Shown: positions 33,701 through 44,695 of the stretch, one piece after another | How the letters are laid out: every line of letters starts with the position of its first letter | Numbering within the stretch: the first letter of the stretch is position 1 | NCBI RefSeq assembly: GCF_010104355.1 | Contig: NZ_CP044972.1 | Location: 558,001 to 622,000, forward strand | Length of the DNA: 64,000 bases | Direction: 5' to 3' | Source of the DNA: Hydrogenophaga sp. PBL-H3 | Lineage (GTDB): Bacteria > Pseudomonadota > Gammaproteobacteria > Burkholderiales > Burkholderiaceae_C | Made by a program: the position numbers and the translations under genes | Notes under the pieces: model-generated | The model's input: only the letters and a program-made list of their open reading frames with translations | Databases searched by the model: none | Told to the model about the DNA's origin: nothing

Positions 33701-36469
33701 CCACCGGTGCTGCTGGGCGACGCCTTGCGCCTGCGCCAGATCCTGGTGAACCTGGCGGGCAACGCGATCAAGTTCACCGAATTTGGCGAGGTGGTGATCT
33801 CGCTGCAAGCCCGGCACACCGGCGCTTCCCAGGTGATGCTGGACGTGAGCGTGCGCGACACCGGCATCGGCATTGCGCCGGAGAACCAGGCGCGCATTTT
33901 TGCGGGCTTCACCCAGGCCGAGGCCACCACCACACGCCGTTTTGGCGGTACCGGCCTGGGGCTGGTGATCTGCCAGCGGCTGGTGGCCCTCATGGGTGGG
34001 GAGCTGGCGCTGCACAGCGAACTCGGGCGCGGCACGGAGTTCCGCTTTTCCGTGGCGCTGGACGTGCCTGTGCTGCTGGTGGACGAAGGCAGTGTTGCAC
34101 CCGGCACGCCGGTGCTGGACGTGCTGATCGTGGACGACAACGACATCGCCCGAGACACGCTCGCCGTGATGGCACAGGCCAACGGGTGGCGGGCCGAGAA
34201 GGTGGCCAGTGGCGAGCAGGCCATCGAGCGGCTGGCGCAGGCGCGGCGCAGCGGGCGGCGCTATGACGCCGTGTTCATGGACTGGCACATGCCCGGTCTG
34301 GACGGCTGGGAGTCAGCACGCCAGCTCAAGTCGGCGCCACTGTGCGATGCCCTGGACCTGCTGATCATGGTCACGGCCCACGGCCGCGAACTGCTGGAGC
34401 GCCAGGACCTGGCGGAGAAGAGCCTGCTCGACGGCTACCTGATCAAGCCTGTGACCGGCTCCATGCTGGTCGATGCCGTGAAGGCGGCCCGCGACGAGCG
34501 CGACGGCGTGCTGGCGCCCGCCGCCCGAGCGCAACGCCTCGGCGTGCTGGAGGGCATGCGCATCCTGCTGGTGGAGGACAACGAGACCAACCAGCAAGTG
34601 GCCTGCGAGCTGCTTGCCGGCGAGGGTGCGCGCGTCACGGTGGCGGGCAATGGTCAGGTCGCGGTCGACATGCTGGCGGCCGACAGCGCGGCCTTCGAGC
34701 TGGTGCTCATGGACGTGCAGATGCCCGTGATGGACGGCTACACCGCCACGCGCTGCATTCGCGATGAACTCGGCCTGCGCGCGCTGCCCGTGATCGCCAT
34801 GACCGCCAACGCCATGGCCAGCGACCGCGAGGCCTGTCTGCAGGCGGGCATGAGCGACCACGTGGGCAAACCGTTTGACCTGGCCCAGTTGCTGCGAACC
34901 ATCCGGCAGCACATCCCGCATGCAGCGGACCAGCAGGCGCTCGCGCCACCAGTGGCCGACGAGGTGCCCGCGCCCGCCACGTGTGATGCACCCGCCGCCG
35001 CGCTGGCGCTGGCCCGCGTGCAGGGCGTGGAGCTGACGGCCGCGCTCGGTCGCCTGGGCGGCAGCACCAAGGCCTACGCCCGCTTTCTGGAACGATTCAT
35101 CGAAGACCATCCCCGGCAGATCACCGAGCTGCAGACCCGCCTGGCGGCGGACGATTTCAAGTCGAGCGCGCGCGTGGCCCACACCCTCAAGGGACTGGCG
35201 GGCACCCTGGGCATCACACCGCTGGTGGAACTCAGCTTCCGGGCCGAGAAGGCGCTGGCCGCCGCTCGCATGGCCGCCCACGTGGAAGAGCCCCTGAAGC
35301 GGCTGGTCGACTTCAGCCTCGATGGCCTGGTGGCGCTGCTCGCGGCCTTGCGGGAGCCGGTGTCCCGGCCCCAGGGCGAGCCCACCACCCCGACCCCGGC
35401 GGCGAGCGCACGAAACGACCTGAACGACCTGCACATTCTGGTGGTGGACGACAGCGACATCCAGCTGGCCGTGACCAGCCATCAGCTGGAGCAGCTGGGG
35501 GCGCAGGCCACCTGTGCGGCGTCGGGCGAAGAGGCACTGGATCAGCTCAGGCGATGGCCCCAGCGCTTCGACGTGGTGTTGATGGACGTGCAGATGCCCG
35601 AGATGGACGGCCTGGAAACCACCCGGCGCATCCGCGACGAGCTGGCGCTGGCGCACCTGCCCGTGATCGCCCTGAGTGCGGGCACGAACACCGAAGACCG
35701 CGACCAGGCGATGGCCGCGGGCATGAACGATTACCTCCACAAACAGCTCAACCCCCGGCAGCTGCCGGGCCTGCTGCGCGAGCACATCGAGCGCGCGCGC
35801 GGCGGCACCTGGCTGGCGCTGGTGGACGACCCGGTGCCACCGCTGCCCACGCCGGTGGCCGTTGCGCCGGACGACGGGACCTGGGCCGCCGTGAGCTGCA
35901 TCGATCACCGCGCTGCCCTGGAGCGCATGGGCGGTGACCAGGCGTTGCTGCTGAATGCCCTGCGCCGCATGCTGGAAGAGTTCGGCCCGCTTCGGCACAC
36001 GCCAGCGCCCGCCGGCCTGGATGCAGCCGCGCGCACTGCGCTGGCCTCGCACATGCACAAGCTCAAAGGGGTGGCCGGTCTGGTGGAGGCGCGACGCATC
36101 TACACCGTGGCGCGTGGCCTCGAAGATCTTTTGCGCGCGCAGGCGCCCGAGCGTTCGGTGGTGTTGCTGTGGCAGCCGTTGCGCGAGGCCATGGCCGAAC
36201 TCGAAGACAGCGTGCGCGGGCTGCGCGCCACGGTCGTTGCACCTGCGCCGACCGCGCACGATGGCCCGGCGATAGGGGACGAGGCGCTGGCGGCGTTTCG
36301 CCGGATGCTGCTGGGCCAGGACCTGGATGCGCTCGCGTTCTTTGCCGAGCACCAGGCCGCCCTGAGCGCTCGCCTGGGCACGGACGCGGTGCAGCGCATG
36401 GAGCGCTTGCTCGACGCGCTGGACTTCGAGGGCGCGGCCGAACTCGTCGGTCAGGCCAGCATCGTCTGA
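30755..36469 (+). CDS. Multidomain hybrid sensor histidine kinase (CHASE-PAS-HK-REC-REC-HPt-REC-HPt)
   Basis: A 1904-residue membrane kinase with a full phosphorelay in one chain. A periplasmic CHASE domain lies between transmembrane helices near residues 15-35 and 325-345. Several PAS/PAC units run to about 860. The kinase core has His886 (NMSHEIRTPMN) and an HATPase domain with NAIKFTEFGE. Next come receivers with Asp1176 and Asp1320, an HPt with His1476 (HTLKG), a third receiver with Asp1611, and a second HPt with His1768 (HKLKG). All phospho-sites look intact. CHASE domains sense small extracellular ligands. The ribosome binding site is weak, so the start is uncertain. Confidence 0.93.
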   Translation: MNPDQLTRQRTLATFSLTVAIVCLGLIVSGLGAWSMARRTLADAQTDFARKSELITNEIMQRLTSPVYGLKGARGAYAASDRVDRGEFKAFVESMELRREFPGNRGFGWVDRVERRNLPGYLREVGAGDTPGLAIRALSENARDVLYVVRYIEPLALSPDAPGVDLGSDSRARLAIERAIDSGEATLSPPVPLTREGERSPGLLMFVPVYAGGVAPGTEVERREQLKGVLYAPLVARELFAGITGVTDDLITVQLYGGHAEPSLESWIMGFHAIQGGQGIGRTPEPRMPQAAAYTQQLRFEVFGQQFVLHTSSTNAFEATLNQLPAYVVLGVGLLLTLLLAWMSTQSVRARLRAEALARSMTINLERLAVVARRTSNAVVITDTTRRITWVNDGFERITGYSMGEVVGRRPGEFVQFEGTDVLQLARIRDTLNAELPFHGELLNRSKSGREYWIELEIQPLKSESGEFMGFMAIQNDVTERRQSAEALQASQALLDRTGRIGGVGGWSMDLATREIRWTDQTCRIHDCEPGRQPTLKEALSFYPARARVEIEAGFKQALETGLAFDFELPLVTAVGRAIWVRVVGQLDVRDGVARSLVGAMQDITAAKHLSEAMERSNELLTQVIESLPCALSVIDADGRLQVANTEFGRLFGLPAHLCQPGVSRFEDIVRFNVERGDFGPGDVEQQIRELVHAAQTTGRNQLTERTLPGGEVIELRRGQMSQGGFVSTYADISARREAEAQARRSNELMSSALEVTGAGVVIFDADDELVFCNDRYRELYHEINDLLKPGVKFETVVRASLALHEPPAARGRNEEWVAQRVRDHRHGGDWERGIPDGRTLRVVERAMPDGHVVSFRFDITQVIQAAQAAEAASQAKSQFLANMSHEIRTPMNAILGMLSLLQRTGLTPRQLDYTSKTENAARSLLGLLNDILDFSKVEAGKLTLDPHPFEVDRLFRELAVVLSASVGEKEIEVLFDIDPAVPPVLLGDALRLRQILVNLAGNAIKFTEFGEVVISLQARHTGASQVMLDVSVRDTGIGIAPENQARIFAGFTQAEATTTRRFGGTGLGLVICQRLVALMGGELALHSELGRGTEFRFSVALDVPVLLVDEGSVAPGTPVLDVLIVDDNDIARDTLAVMAQANGWRAEKVASGEQAIERLAQARRSGRRYDAVFMDWHMPGLDGWESARQLKSAPLCDALDLLIMVTAHGRELLERQDLAEKSLLDGYLIKPVTGSMLVDAVKAARDERDGVLAPAARAQRLGVLEGMRILLVEDNETNQQVACELLAGEGARVTVAGNGQVAVDMLAADSAAFELVLMDVQMPVMDGYTATRCIRDELGLRALPVIAMTANAMASDREACLQAGMSDHVGKPFDLAQLLRTIRQHIPHAADQQALAPPVADEVPAPATCDAPAAALALARVQGVELTAALGRLGGSTKAYARFLERFIEDHPRQITELQTRLAADDFKSSARVAHTLKGLAGTLGITPLVELSFRAEKALAAARMAAHVEEPLKRLVDFSLDGLVALLAALREPVSRPQGEPTTPTPAASARNDLNDLHILVVDDSDIQLAVTSHQLEQLGAQATCAASGEEALDQLRRWPQRFDVVLMDVQMPEMDGLETTRRIRDELALAHLPVIALSAGTNTEDRDQAMAAGMNDYLHKQLNPRQLPGLLREHIERARGGTWLALVDDPVPPLPTPVAVAPDDGTWAAVSCIDHRAALERMGGDQALLLNALRRMLEEFGPLRHTPAPAGLDAAARTALASHMHKLKGVAGLVEARRIYTVARGLEDLLRAQAPERSVVLLWQPLREAMAELEDSVRGLRATVVAPAPTAHDGPAIGDEALAAFRRMLLGQDLDALAFFAEHQAALSARLGTDAVQRMERLLDALDFEGAAELVGQASIV

Positions 36470-36482
36470 GGGTGGGCCGCCC

Positions 36483-36509
36483 CGGGTTGTGACGAAACGG
36501 AACAACCCG
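36483..36509. repeat. Inverted repeat after the hybrid kinase gene
   Basis: Perfect 8-bp arms CGGGTTGT / ACAACCCG around an 11-nt spacer, 14 bp after the kinase stop. No T-tract follows; it may be a transcript-end hairpin. Confidence 0.35.
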
Positions 36510-36604
36510 CCGTCAGGGAAAGTCCGGGCGTGTGGGCGCTGCCTGGGCGGGCCATGATCCTGCGCATGCGCGCTGTCGCGTGCGATCACCACCAGGAGAC
36601 ACCC

Positions 36605-38308
36605 ATGCCCGCCGCACCCACGCCCGAACCGGCTTATGCCCGGGGCGCCACCACACCCGCCCTGCTCGAACTCACCATTGGCCAGGCGCTGGCGCACACC
36701 GCGCAGCGTTTTGGCGAACGCGAAGCCCTGGTGGTGCCCCACCAGGGCGTGCGCTGGACCTGGAGCGAACTGCTGCAGCGCACCGACGCGCTGGCCGCCG
36801 GCCTGCTGGCGCTGGGCCTGCAACCTGGCGAGCGCGTGGGCATCTGGGCGCCCAACTGCGCCGAGTGGACGCTGATGCAGTTCGCCACCGCGCGCGCCGG
36901 GCTGATCCTTGTCAACATCAACCCGGCCTACCGCGCCAGCGAACTGGCCTACGCGCTCAACAAGGTGGCCTGCACCGCGCTGGTGATGGCTCCTGCGCTC
37001 AAGACCAGCAACTACATCGACATCCTGCGCAGCCTCGCGCCCGAGCTCGACAGCAGCGCGCCTGGTGAGCTGGTGGCCGGGCAGCTGCCGCACCTGCGCT
37101 GGGCGGTTCGCCTGGGGGACGAGCACACGCCGGGCATGCTCAATTTCCATGACGTGCCGGCGCGGGCCGGCCCGGAACACGCCAGCCAGCTGGCCGGCAT
37201 CGGCCCCACGCTGTTGCCCACGGATCCGATCAACATCCAGTTCACCTCGGGCACCACCGGCTTTCCCAAGGGCGCCACGCTCACCCACCGCAACATCCTC
37301 AACAACGGCTACTTCGTGGGCGAGGCGATCCGCCTTACGCCCGAGGACCGGCTGTGCATTCCCGTGCCGCTGTACCACTGCTTCGGCATGGTCATGGGCA
37401 ACCTCGCCTGCCTTGCGCACGGCTGCACCATGGTGTACCCGTCGGAAGCGTTTGATCCGGCAGCGGTGCTGCAGACGGTGCAGGCCGAGCGCTGCACCTC
37501 GCTCTACGGCGTGCCCACCATGTTCATCGCGGTGCTCGACCACCCGCAGTTCGCCGCCACCGACCTGGGCAGCCTGCGCACCGGCATCATGGCCGGCTCG
37601 CCGTGCCCGATCGAGGTGATGAAGCGCGTGGCCACCACCATGAACATGCGCGAGGTGACGATTGCCTACGGCATGACCGAGACCTCGCCCGTGTCGACCC
37701 AGAGCGCGGTGGACGACCCGCTGGAGCGCCGCGTGTCCACGGTGGGGCGCGTGCAGCCGCACCTGGAGGTGCAGATCGTGGACACCGACGGCCAGTGCGT
37801 GGCGCGCGGTGTGGTGGGCGAACTCTGCACGCGTGGTTATTCCGTGATGAAGAGCTATTGGGGCGACCCGGAGAAGACCGCCGAAGCCATCGACCTGGCG
37901 GGCTGGATGCACACCGGCGACCTCGCCACCATGGACGACGAGGGCTATGTGAACATCGTCGGGCGCCTGAAGGACATGGTGATCCGTGGCGGCGAGAACG
38001 TGTACCCGCGCGAGATCGAGGAGTTCTACTACCGCCACCCCAAGGTGCAGGATGTGCAGGTGGTCGGTGTGCCCGACGTGCGCTACGGCGAGGTGCTGTG
38101 CGCCTGCGTGGTGCTCAAGCCCGGGCAGAGCGCCACGCCCGAAGAGTTGCAGGCGTTTGCGCAGGGGCAGATCGCACACTACAAGGTGCCGCGCTACATC
38201 GAGTTCGTGGACGCCTTTCCCATGACCATCACCGGCAAGATCCAGAAGTTCGTGTTGCGCAAGGCCATGGTGGAGAAGCTGGGGTTGCAGGAAATCGCCA
38301 CCGCCTGA
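36605..38308 (+). CDS. AMP-forming acyl-CoA ligase
   Basis: A 567-residue member of the ANL superfamily that activates a carboxylic acid to its CoA thioester through an acyl-adenylate. The P-loop-like motif is [19 protein letters not shown] (near residue 215) and the adenylate motif is [10 protein letters not shown] (near 356). The hinge and C-terminal motifs are [21 protein letters not shown] and the final catalytic Lys in ITGKIQKF. It is closest in style to medium- or long-chain fatty acyl-CoA ligases. AGGAG precedes the ATG. Monocistronic. Confidence 0.9.
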   Translation: MPAAPTPEPAYARGATTPALLELTIGQALAHTAQRFGEREALVVPHQGVRWTWSELLQRTDALAAGLLALGLQPGERVGIWAPNCAEWTLMQFATARAGLILVNINPAYRASELAYALNKVACTALVMAPALKTSNYIDILRSLAPELDSSAPGELVAGQLPHLRWAVRLGDEHTPGMLNFHDVPARAGPEHASQLAGIGPTLLPTDPINIQFTSGTTGFPKGATLTHRNILNNGYFVGEAIRLTPEDRLCIPVPLYHCFGMVMGNLACLAHGCTMVYPSEAFDPAAVLQTVQAERCTSLYGVPTMFIAVLDHPQFAATDLGSLRTGIMAGSPCPIEVMKRVATTMNMREVTIAYGMTETSPVSTQSAVDDPLERRVSTVGRVQPHLEVQIVDTDGQCVARGVVGELCTRGYSVMKSYWGDPEKTAEAIDLAGWMHTGDLATMDDEGYVNIVGRLKDMVIRGGENVYPREIEEFYYRHPKVQDVQVVGVPDVRYGEVLCACVVLKPGQSATPEELQAFAQGQIAHYKVPRYIEFVDAFPMTITGKIQKFVLRKAMVEKLGLQEIATA

Positions 38309-38466
38309 ACGCCGTCTGGGGCAACTTGTGTGATCCATTACCCAAAGCGTCCCTCGGACGGGGGATGCGGGGGCGGTGTGGGTTACCTTGTGTGACAAAC
38401 ACAAGATCGAGAACGCCCCATGACCCTGAATACCGTCCCCTGGTTGATCCGTCCGGCATCCCGCCG

Positions 38467-38883
38467 ATGATCCGGCTGGCCCAGACCGCTCGCGGCGATT
38501 TTCCTGTCCGCGTCGTGGCGGGGCGCATCCTGTCGGTGGCGCGGCAGCCCACGCCGGCGGCGGCCCGGGCAGAGGGCATTCCCGAACTGGCCTGCACCCG
38601 GGTCGTCATCGAGCACGACAACCGGGCCAGGGAACTGGCCCTGGTGCACCTGGAGCCTCTGGACATCCTGCCCCACCGCAACGTCACCATCGTCACCGGC
38701 TGCGAGGTCGAGCGCGAATGGCCGCTCTACATCTACAGCCCCAACGACAAAAACCACCGGCGCTTCGACGAGCACATCGGGTGGTTTCTCGGGCGCCAGG
38801 GCGCGGAGCCGCTCAGCGAGGCCGACCAGCGCGTGATCTGGTCGGCCATCCTGCTGCAGGTCTTGCCTAGCGGAACACGCTGA
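38467..38883 (+). CDS. Protein of unknown function
   Basis: A 138-residue protein with no signal peptide or membrane segment and no recognised domain. Segments such as [20 protein letters not shown] and [20 protein letters not shown] look like ordinary coding sequence. The start is uncertain because no clear ribosome binding site is visible. Its 3' end overlaps the convergent chemoreceptor gene by 17 bp. Confidence 0.55.
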   Translation: MIRLAQTARGDFPVRVVAGRILSVARQPTPAAARAEGIPELACTRVVIEHDNRARELALVHLEPLDILPHRNVTIVTGCEVEREWPLYIYSPNDKNHRRFDEHIGWFLGRQGAEPLSEADQRVIWSAILLQVLPSGTR

Positions 38884-40411
38884 CCGCTTCGACCAGGCGT
38901 TTCGTCTGCTGCTGCAGGCTGGCCGAGGCCGCCGCGCCCTGCTCGACCAGGGCCGAGTTCTGCTGCGTCACCTGATCGAGGTGGCCCACCGCCTGGCTCA
39001 CCTGCTGGATGCCACCGCTCTGCTCGATGGTGGCCGCACTGATCTCGCTGATGAGATCGGACACGCGGCTGACCTGCTGGACGATGTCGTCCATGGTCTT
39101 GCCGGCGTCGTTCACCAGGCGTGAGCCGGCTTCCACCTTGTCCACGCTGGCACCGATCAGGCCCTTGATCTCCTTGGCGGCTGCGGCGCTGCGCTGGGCC
39201 AGGTTGCGCACCTCGCCGGCCACCACCGCAAAGCCCCGGCCCTGTTCACCGGCGCGGGCCGCTTCCACGGCGGCATTGAGCGCGAGGATGTTGGTCTGGA
39301 AGGCGATGCCGTCGATCACGCCGATGATGTCGGCGATCTTGCGTGAGCTCTCACTGATGTCGGTCATGGTGGTGACCACCTGCGCCACGGCCTGGCCGCC
39401 GCGCGAGGCAGCTTCGCTGGCCGTGCCCGAGAGCTGGTTGGCCTGGCGCGAGGTGTCGGCGTTTTGCCGCACCGTGGCCGTCATCTCCTCCATCGAGGCC
39501 GCGGTTTCCTCCAGGCTGGAGGCGGCCTGCTCGGTGCGCTGGCTCAGGTCGTTGTTGCCCTGGGCGATTTCGCTCACGGCGGTCTGCACCGTCATCACCT
39601 GGGCGCTCACGTCATCGATCAGCCAGCGGAACATCAGGCCCAGCTGGCTGATGCTGCGCAGGGTCATGCCGATCTCGTCGACCCGGTCCATGTGGGCGGC
39701 CTTCTGGCTTTCGCCGCTGGCCACGCGCAGGGCCTGGGCACGCAGTTCTTCCAGCGGGCCGGCGATCTGGCTCTCCAGGAACCAGGCGGCCAGACCCACG
39801 CCGACGGTGGACAGCGCCGCGAACTCGGCCCATTGCACACCGCTCAGGCCCAGGCCCCAGGCGCCGCCCAACATCGCTCCCAGCAGGGCGAGCAGCGGCA
39901 GGCGGATGCGCGTGCGCACCCGCATGGTCTTGAACATCGACGTGAAGCCCATCAGGCCGGTGCGCAGCAGCAGACCCTTGTGCAGCTTGAGGTTGCCGGC
40001 GCGGCCTTCGCGCATGTCGGCGTACAGGCGCTCGGCGCCCGCGATTTCCTCGCGGGTGGCCTTGGTGCGAACCGACATGTAGCCCTGGTGCTGGCCGTTG
40101 CGGATCACCGGGGTGGCGTTGGCGCGCACCCAGTAGTGGTCGCCGTTCTTGCGGCGGTTCTTCACCAGCGCCGTCCAGGGCTCGCCACCCTTGAGCGTGG
40201 CCCACATGTCGCCAAAGGCTTCCTTGGGCATGTCGGGATGGCGCACCAGGTTGTGCGGCTGGTTCTGGATTTCTTCCAGCGTGAAACCGCTCACATCCAC
40301 AAAAGCCGCGTTTGCATACGTGATGTGGCTCTGCGTGTCGGTGGTCGACATCAGGGTTGCGTTGTCCGGAAATTCGTACTCGCGCTGGGTGACGGGGGTG
40401 TTCAGTCGCAT
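38867..40411 (-). CDS. Aer-like methyl-accepting chemotaxis protein with PAS sensor
   Basis: A 514-residue chemoreceptor. The N-terminal PAS domain ([40 protein letters not shown]) resembles the FAD-binding sensor of Aer. A short hydrophobic region near residues 172-212 follows, then a HAMP-like linker. The cytoplasmic signalling domain has the tip motif [20 protein letters not shown] and [22 protein letters not shown] sequence. No periplasmic ligand domain, so it probably senses redox or oxygen from inside. No C-terminal CheR tether pentapeptide is seen. Confidence 0.92.
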   Translation of the reverse strand: MRLNTPVTQREYEFPDNATLMSTTDTQSHITYANAAFVDVSGFTLEEIQNQPHNLVRHPDMPKEAFGDMWATLKGGEPWTALVKNRRKNGDHYWVRANATPVIRNGQHQGYMSVRTKATREEIAGAERLYADMREGRAGNLKLHKGLLLRTGLMGFTSMFKTMRVRTRIRLPLLALLGAMLGGAWGLGLSGVQWAEFAALSTVGVGLAAWFLESQIAGPLEELRAQALRVASGESQKAAHMDRVDEIGMTLRSISQLGLMFRWLIDDVSAQVMTVQTAVSEIAQGNNDLSQRTEQAASSLEETAASMEEMTATVRQNADTSRQANQLSGTASEAASRGGQAVAQVVTTMTDISESSRKIADIIGVIDGIAFQTNILALNAAVEAARAGEQGRGFAVVAGEVRNLAQRSAAAAKEIKGLIGASVDKVEAGSRLVNDAGKTMDDIVQQVSRVSDLISEISAATIEQSGGIQQVSQAVGHLDQVTQQNSALVEQGAAASASLQQQTKRLVEAVSVFR

Positions 40412-40506
40412 GGAAGCTCCAGATTTTTGTGGGTTGTGACTTCGTATCGACCACCCATGGCCTGGCTTGTGTGGGGAAAGCTGGACACCTGTGCGCGCTG
40501 CAGACG

Positions 40507-40532
40507 AAAAAAAGGGGCCTTTCGGCCCCTTT
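40507..40532 (-). terminator. Intrinsic terminator after katG
   Basis: On the minus strand a 9-bp stem AAAGGGGCC / GGCCCCTTT with a GAAA tetraloop continues into a run of Ts. It lies 21 bp after the katG stop and separates katG from the chemoreceptor gene. Confidence 0.85.
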
Positions 40533-40552
40533 CCTCGTTTCGCCCTGTGCGA

Positions 40553-42784
<2,232 letters not shown>

Positions 42785-42862
42785 TTAGTGTTTGCCCCCC
42801 GATCGATCAATGCAATTTTGGCAATGAAAGCCATAGCGCCGTGGGGACGCCGCCAGCACGCC

Positions 42863-43360
42863 TCAGCGCATGGGCAGCGGCAACGTCGCAGACAGGGTGT
42901 GTTGGGGCCCTGCCGGGGCGGCCCGCGCAGCCGCGGACTGGCGCAAGGTCAGTCCGCAGAGCCGCAAGGTCTCCGGGTCCTTGGCGCCGTTGAAGAAGGC
43001 TTGCAGCGCGAGGCGAAACACCAGTTCTTCGGGCGCGGCTTCGCTGAACAGTGTCATGCACGAGAAGAATTTCATGTCGTCGGGCACGCCCAGGATCTGG
43101 CTGGCCGACTTCTGGGTGTGGCGCAGCACGGCGGTGGTGCATTCGTTCAGGCGCGGGCCCAGCACGGGGTGCTTCTGGTAGGCCCGGGCCTCGTCCAGGC
43201 ATTCGATGCCGTAGAACTGGGCCCGCTGGCTGCTGCCCAGGCCACGGTGCTGGGGAAAGATGAACCAGATCCAGTGGCTTTGCTTCTGGCCGGCCTTGAG
43301 CTCTTCCAGCACCTGGTCGTAGACGGGGTTCTGGGCGTCGAGGAAGCGTTGAAGGTTCAT
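42863..43360 (-). CDS. DUF1810-family protein
   Basis: A 165-residue protein of the DUF1810 family, function unknown. The family opening MNLQRFLDAQNPVYDQVLEE is intact, followed by SHWIWFIFPQHRGLGSS and FYGIECLDEARAYQKHPVLG. It lies directly upstream of katG on the same strand, with a 117-bp gap containing the katG promoter region, so co-regulation is possible but not shown. Confidence 0.85.
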   Translation of the reverse strand: MNLQRFLDAQNPVYDQVLEELKAGQKQSHWIWFIFPQHRGLGSSQRAQFYGIECLDEARAYQKHPVLGPRLNECTTAVLRHTQKSASQILGVPDDMKFFSCMTLFSEAAPEELVFRLALQAFFNGAKDPETLRLCGLTLRQSAAARAAPAGPQHTLSATLPLPMR

Positions 43361-43456
43361 GTGGCGGCATTGCGCTGAAGCGAAGTGCCAAACCTATCAC
43401 GCTGCTGCGTCATCGCCCACCACAGGTGGGGGATGAAACGGCGGGCGGCGGTGTGG

Positions 43457-44362
43457 TCAGTCGGCCATCAGCGCCGGCAGCGACAGCGTGCTGGCCACAT
43501 CGGGCTGGCTGGGCGGTTGCAGCCGCAGGCCGGCCTCTTGCGCCCAGCGCTGCAGATCACCGCTGGTCTGGCTGCGGGCGATCACGCGGTTGGTGGCGTC
43601 CAGCAGCGCGCCCTGGCCCTGCAGCGCGACAAAGCCGAGGTTGATGCCCAGCGGGCGCTGGAAATCGGCGAGCTGCACGGGGCTGGCGGGTTGTCGGACG
43701 CGGTGCGCATCCACCGCGGTGCTGGTCATGAGCATGGCGTCCACACGGCCGCTGTCGAGTGCGCCCCAGGCGTCCTCGCGTTGCCCCATCGAGACCATGC
43801 TGGTGTGCAGGTAGCCGCCCCGGTACATGGAAATGAGCGTGCCTTCGAGCGTGCCGGCCACCGCACCCACCTTGCGTCCGCGCAGGTCGGCCAGCGTGCG
43901 CACGGGCGCTTGCCCGGGCCGCTGCACGATGGACAGCGCCGTGCCCTGGTAGGGGCGGCTGGCCACCAGCGTGCCCAGTGGCACGAAGGGGCGGTCGCGC
44001 TGGCGTTTGGCGCCGGGGTAGTCGGGTGTCTTGAAGCGCTCGCGCGTGGGTGCGCCGAGGTCGCTGGCCAGCAGCGGAAAGCCGCTGACCAGATCGCAGA
44101 TGCCGGCCGAGAGCAGGGCGTTGACCTCGTGGGTCAGCATCGTCTCTTTCTCCACCTCGGACTCGAACGGCACCACGCGCAGTTCGCGCCCGAGTTCGGT
44201 GGCGACGGCGCGCGCCAGCAGCACGTCAAAGCCGGCCACCTGGCCTTTGGATGCGTAGGACAGCGGCGCGTTGTCCTCGCTCATGCACACGGTCAGTGGT
44301 TCGGCGGCGTGGGCGGCGCAGGTGGCCAGGCTCAGCACAACACCGGACAGGAAATGCTTCAT
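43457..44362 (-). CDS. Periplasmic solute-binding-like protein, XoxJ-like
   Basis: A 301-residue exported protein with a Sec signal (FLSGVVLSLATCAAHAAEP) and a family-3 extracellular solute-binding fold (LTVCMSEDNAPLSYASKGQV, GFDVLLARAVATELGRELRV). It is the third gene after a PQQ alcohol dehydrogenase and a small cytochrome c, with 1- and 2-nt gaps. That is the XoxF-G-J gene order, where J is thought to help mature or activate the dehydrogenase. A transport role is unlikely as no permease genes are present. Confidence 0.82.
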   Translation of the reverse strand: MKHFLSGVVLSLATCAAHAAEPLTVCMSEDNAPLSYASKGQVAGFDVLLARAVATELGRELRVVPFESEVEKETMLTHEVNALLSAGICDLVSGFPLLASDLGAPTRERFKTPDYPGAKRQRDRPFVPLGTLVASRPYQGTALSIVQRPGQAPVRTLADLRGRKVGAVAGTLEGTLISMYRGGYLHTSMVSMGQREDAWGALDSGRVDAMLMTSTAVDAHRVRQPASPVQLADFQRPLGINLGFVALQGQGALLDATNRVIARSQTSGDLQRWAQEAGLRLQPPSQPDVASTLSLPALMAD

Positions 44363-44363
44363 C

Positions 44364-44693
44364 TCAGGGCTCCTTGCCGCCACGCGAGCCCACGTAGGCC
44401 CACAGGGCCTGCACGGCTTGCATGTCGAGTGCTTCCTTGAACGAGGGCATGTTGCCCTTGCCGTTGACCACCGACTGTGTGAAGCGATCGGGCTGGTCTT
44501 GCGGGAAGCGGCGCAGGTCGTAGACGGTGGTGCCTGCGTTGACCATGTTGCGGCCGTGGCACTGGGCACAGGTGCGGTGGTACTGCTCGCGGCCTTTTTC
44601 AATGGCCGCCAGATCGAAGGTGGGCGGGTTGGTCTGTGCGTGCGCGGCCCCGATCAGGGCCGCGCCGCACAACCACATCAGCGGTTTGTGCAT
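44364..44693 (-). CDS. Small c-type cytochrome, XoxG-like
   Basis: A 109-residue exported monoheme cytochrome with a signal peptide (PLMWLCGAALIGAAHAQ) and heme motif CAQCH near residue 42. An axial Met candidate lies in KGNMPSFKEALD. It probably accepts electrons from the PQQ dehydrogenase encoded 2 nt upstream. Its small size and position match XoxG/MxaG-type cytochromes. The NAGTTVYDLRRFP segment is typical of the PQQ-dehydrogenase-associated class. Confidence 0.85.
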   Translation of the reverse strand: MHKPLMWLCGAALIGAAHAQTNPPTFDLAAIEKGREQYHRTCAQCHGRNMVNAGTTVYDLRRFPQDQPDRFTQSVVNGKGNMPSFKEALDMQAVQALWAYVGSRGGKEP

Positions 44694-44695
44694 CG

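Noticed and set aside
31352..34288. 978-codon minus-strand frame within the hybrid kinase gene
   Set aside because: It mirrors the kinase coding region in a high-GC genome; the composition is His/Gln/Arg-rich as expected for antisense frames and no domains are seen.
34313..38404. 1363-codon minus-strand frame
   Set aside because: Antisense of the kinase and acyl-CoA ligase genes, both with intact motifs; no plausible protein signature.
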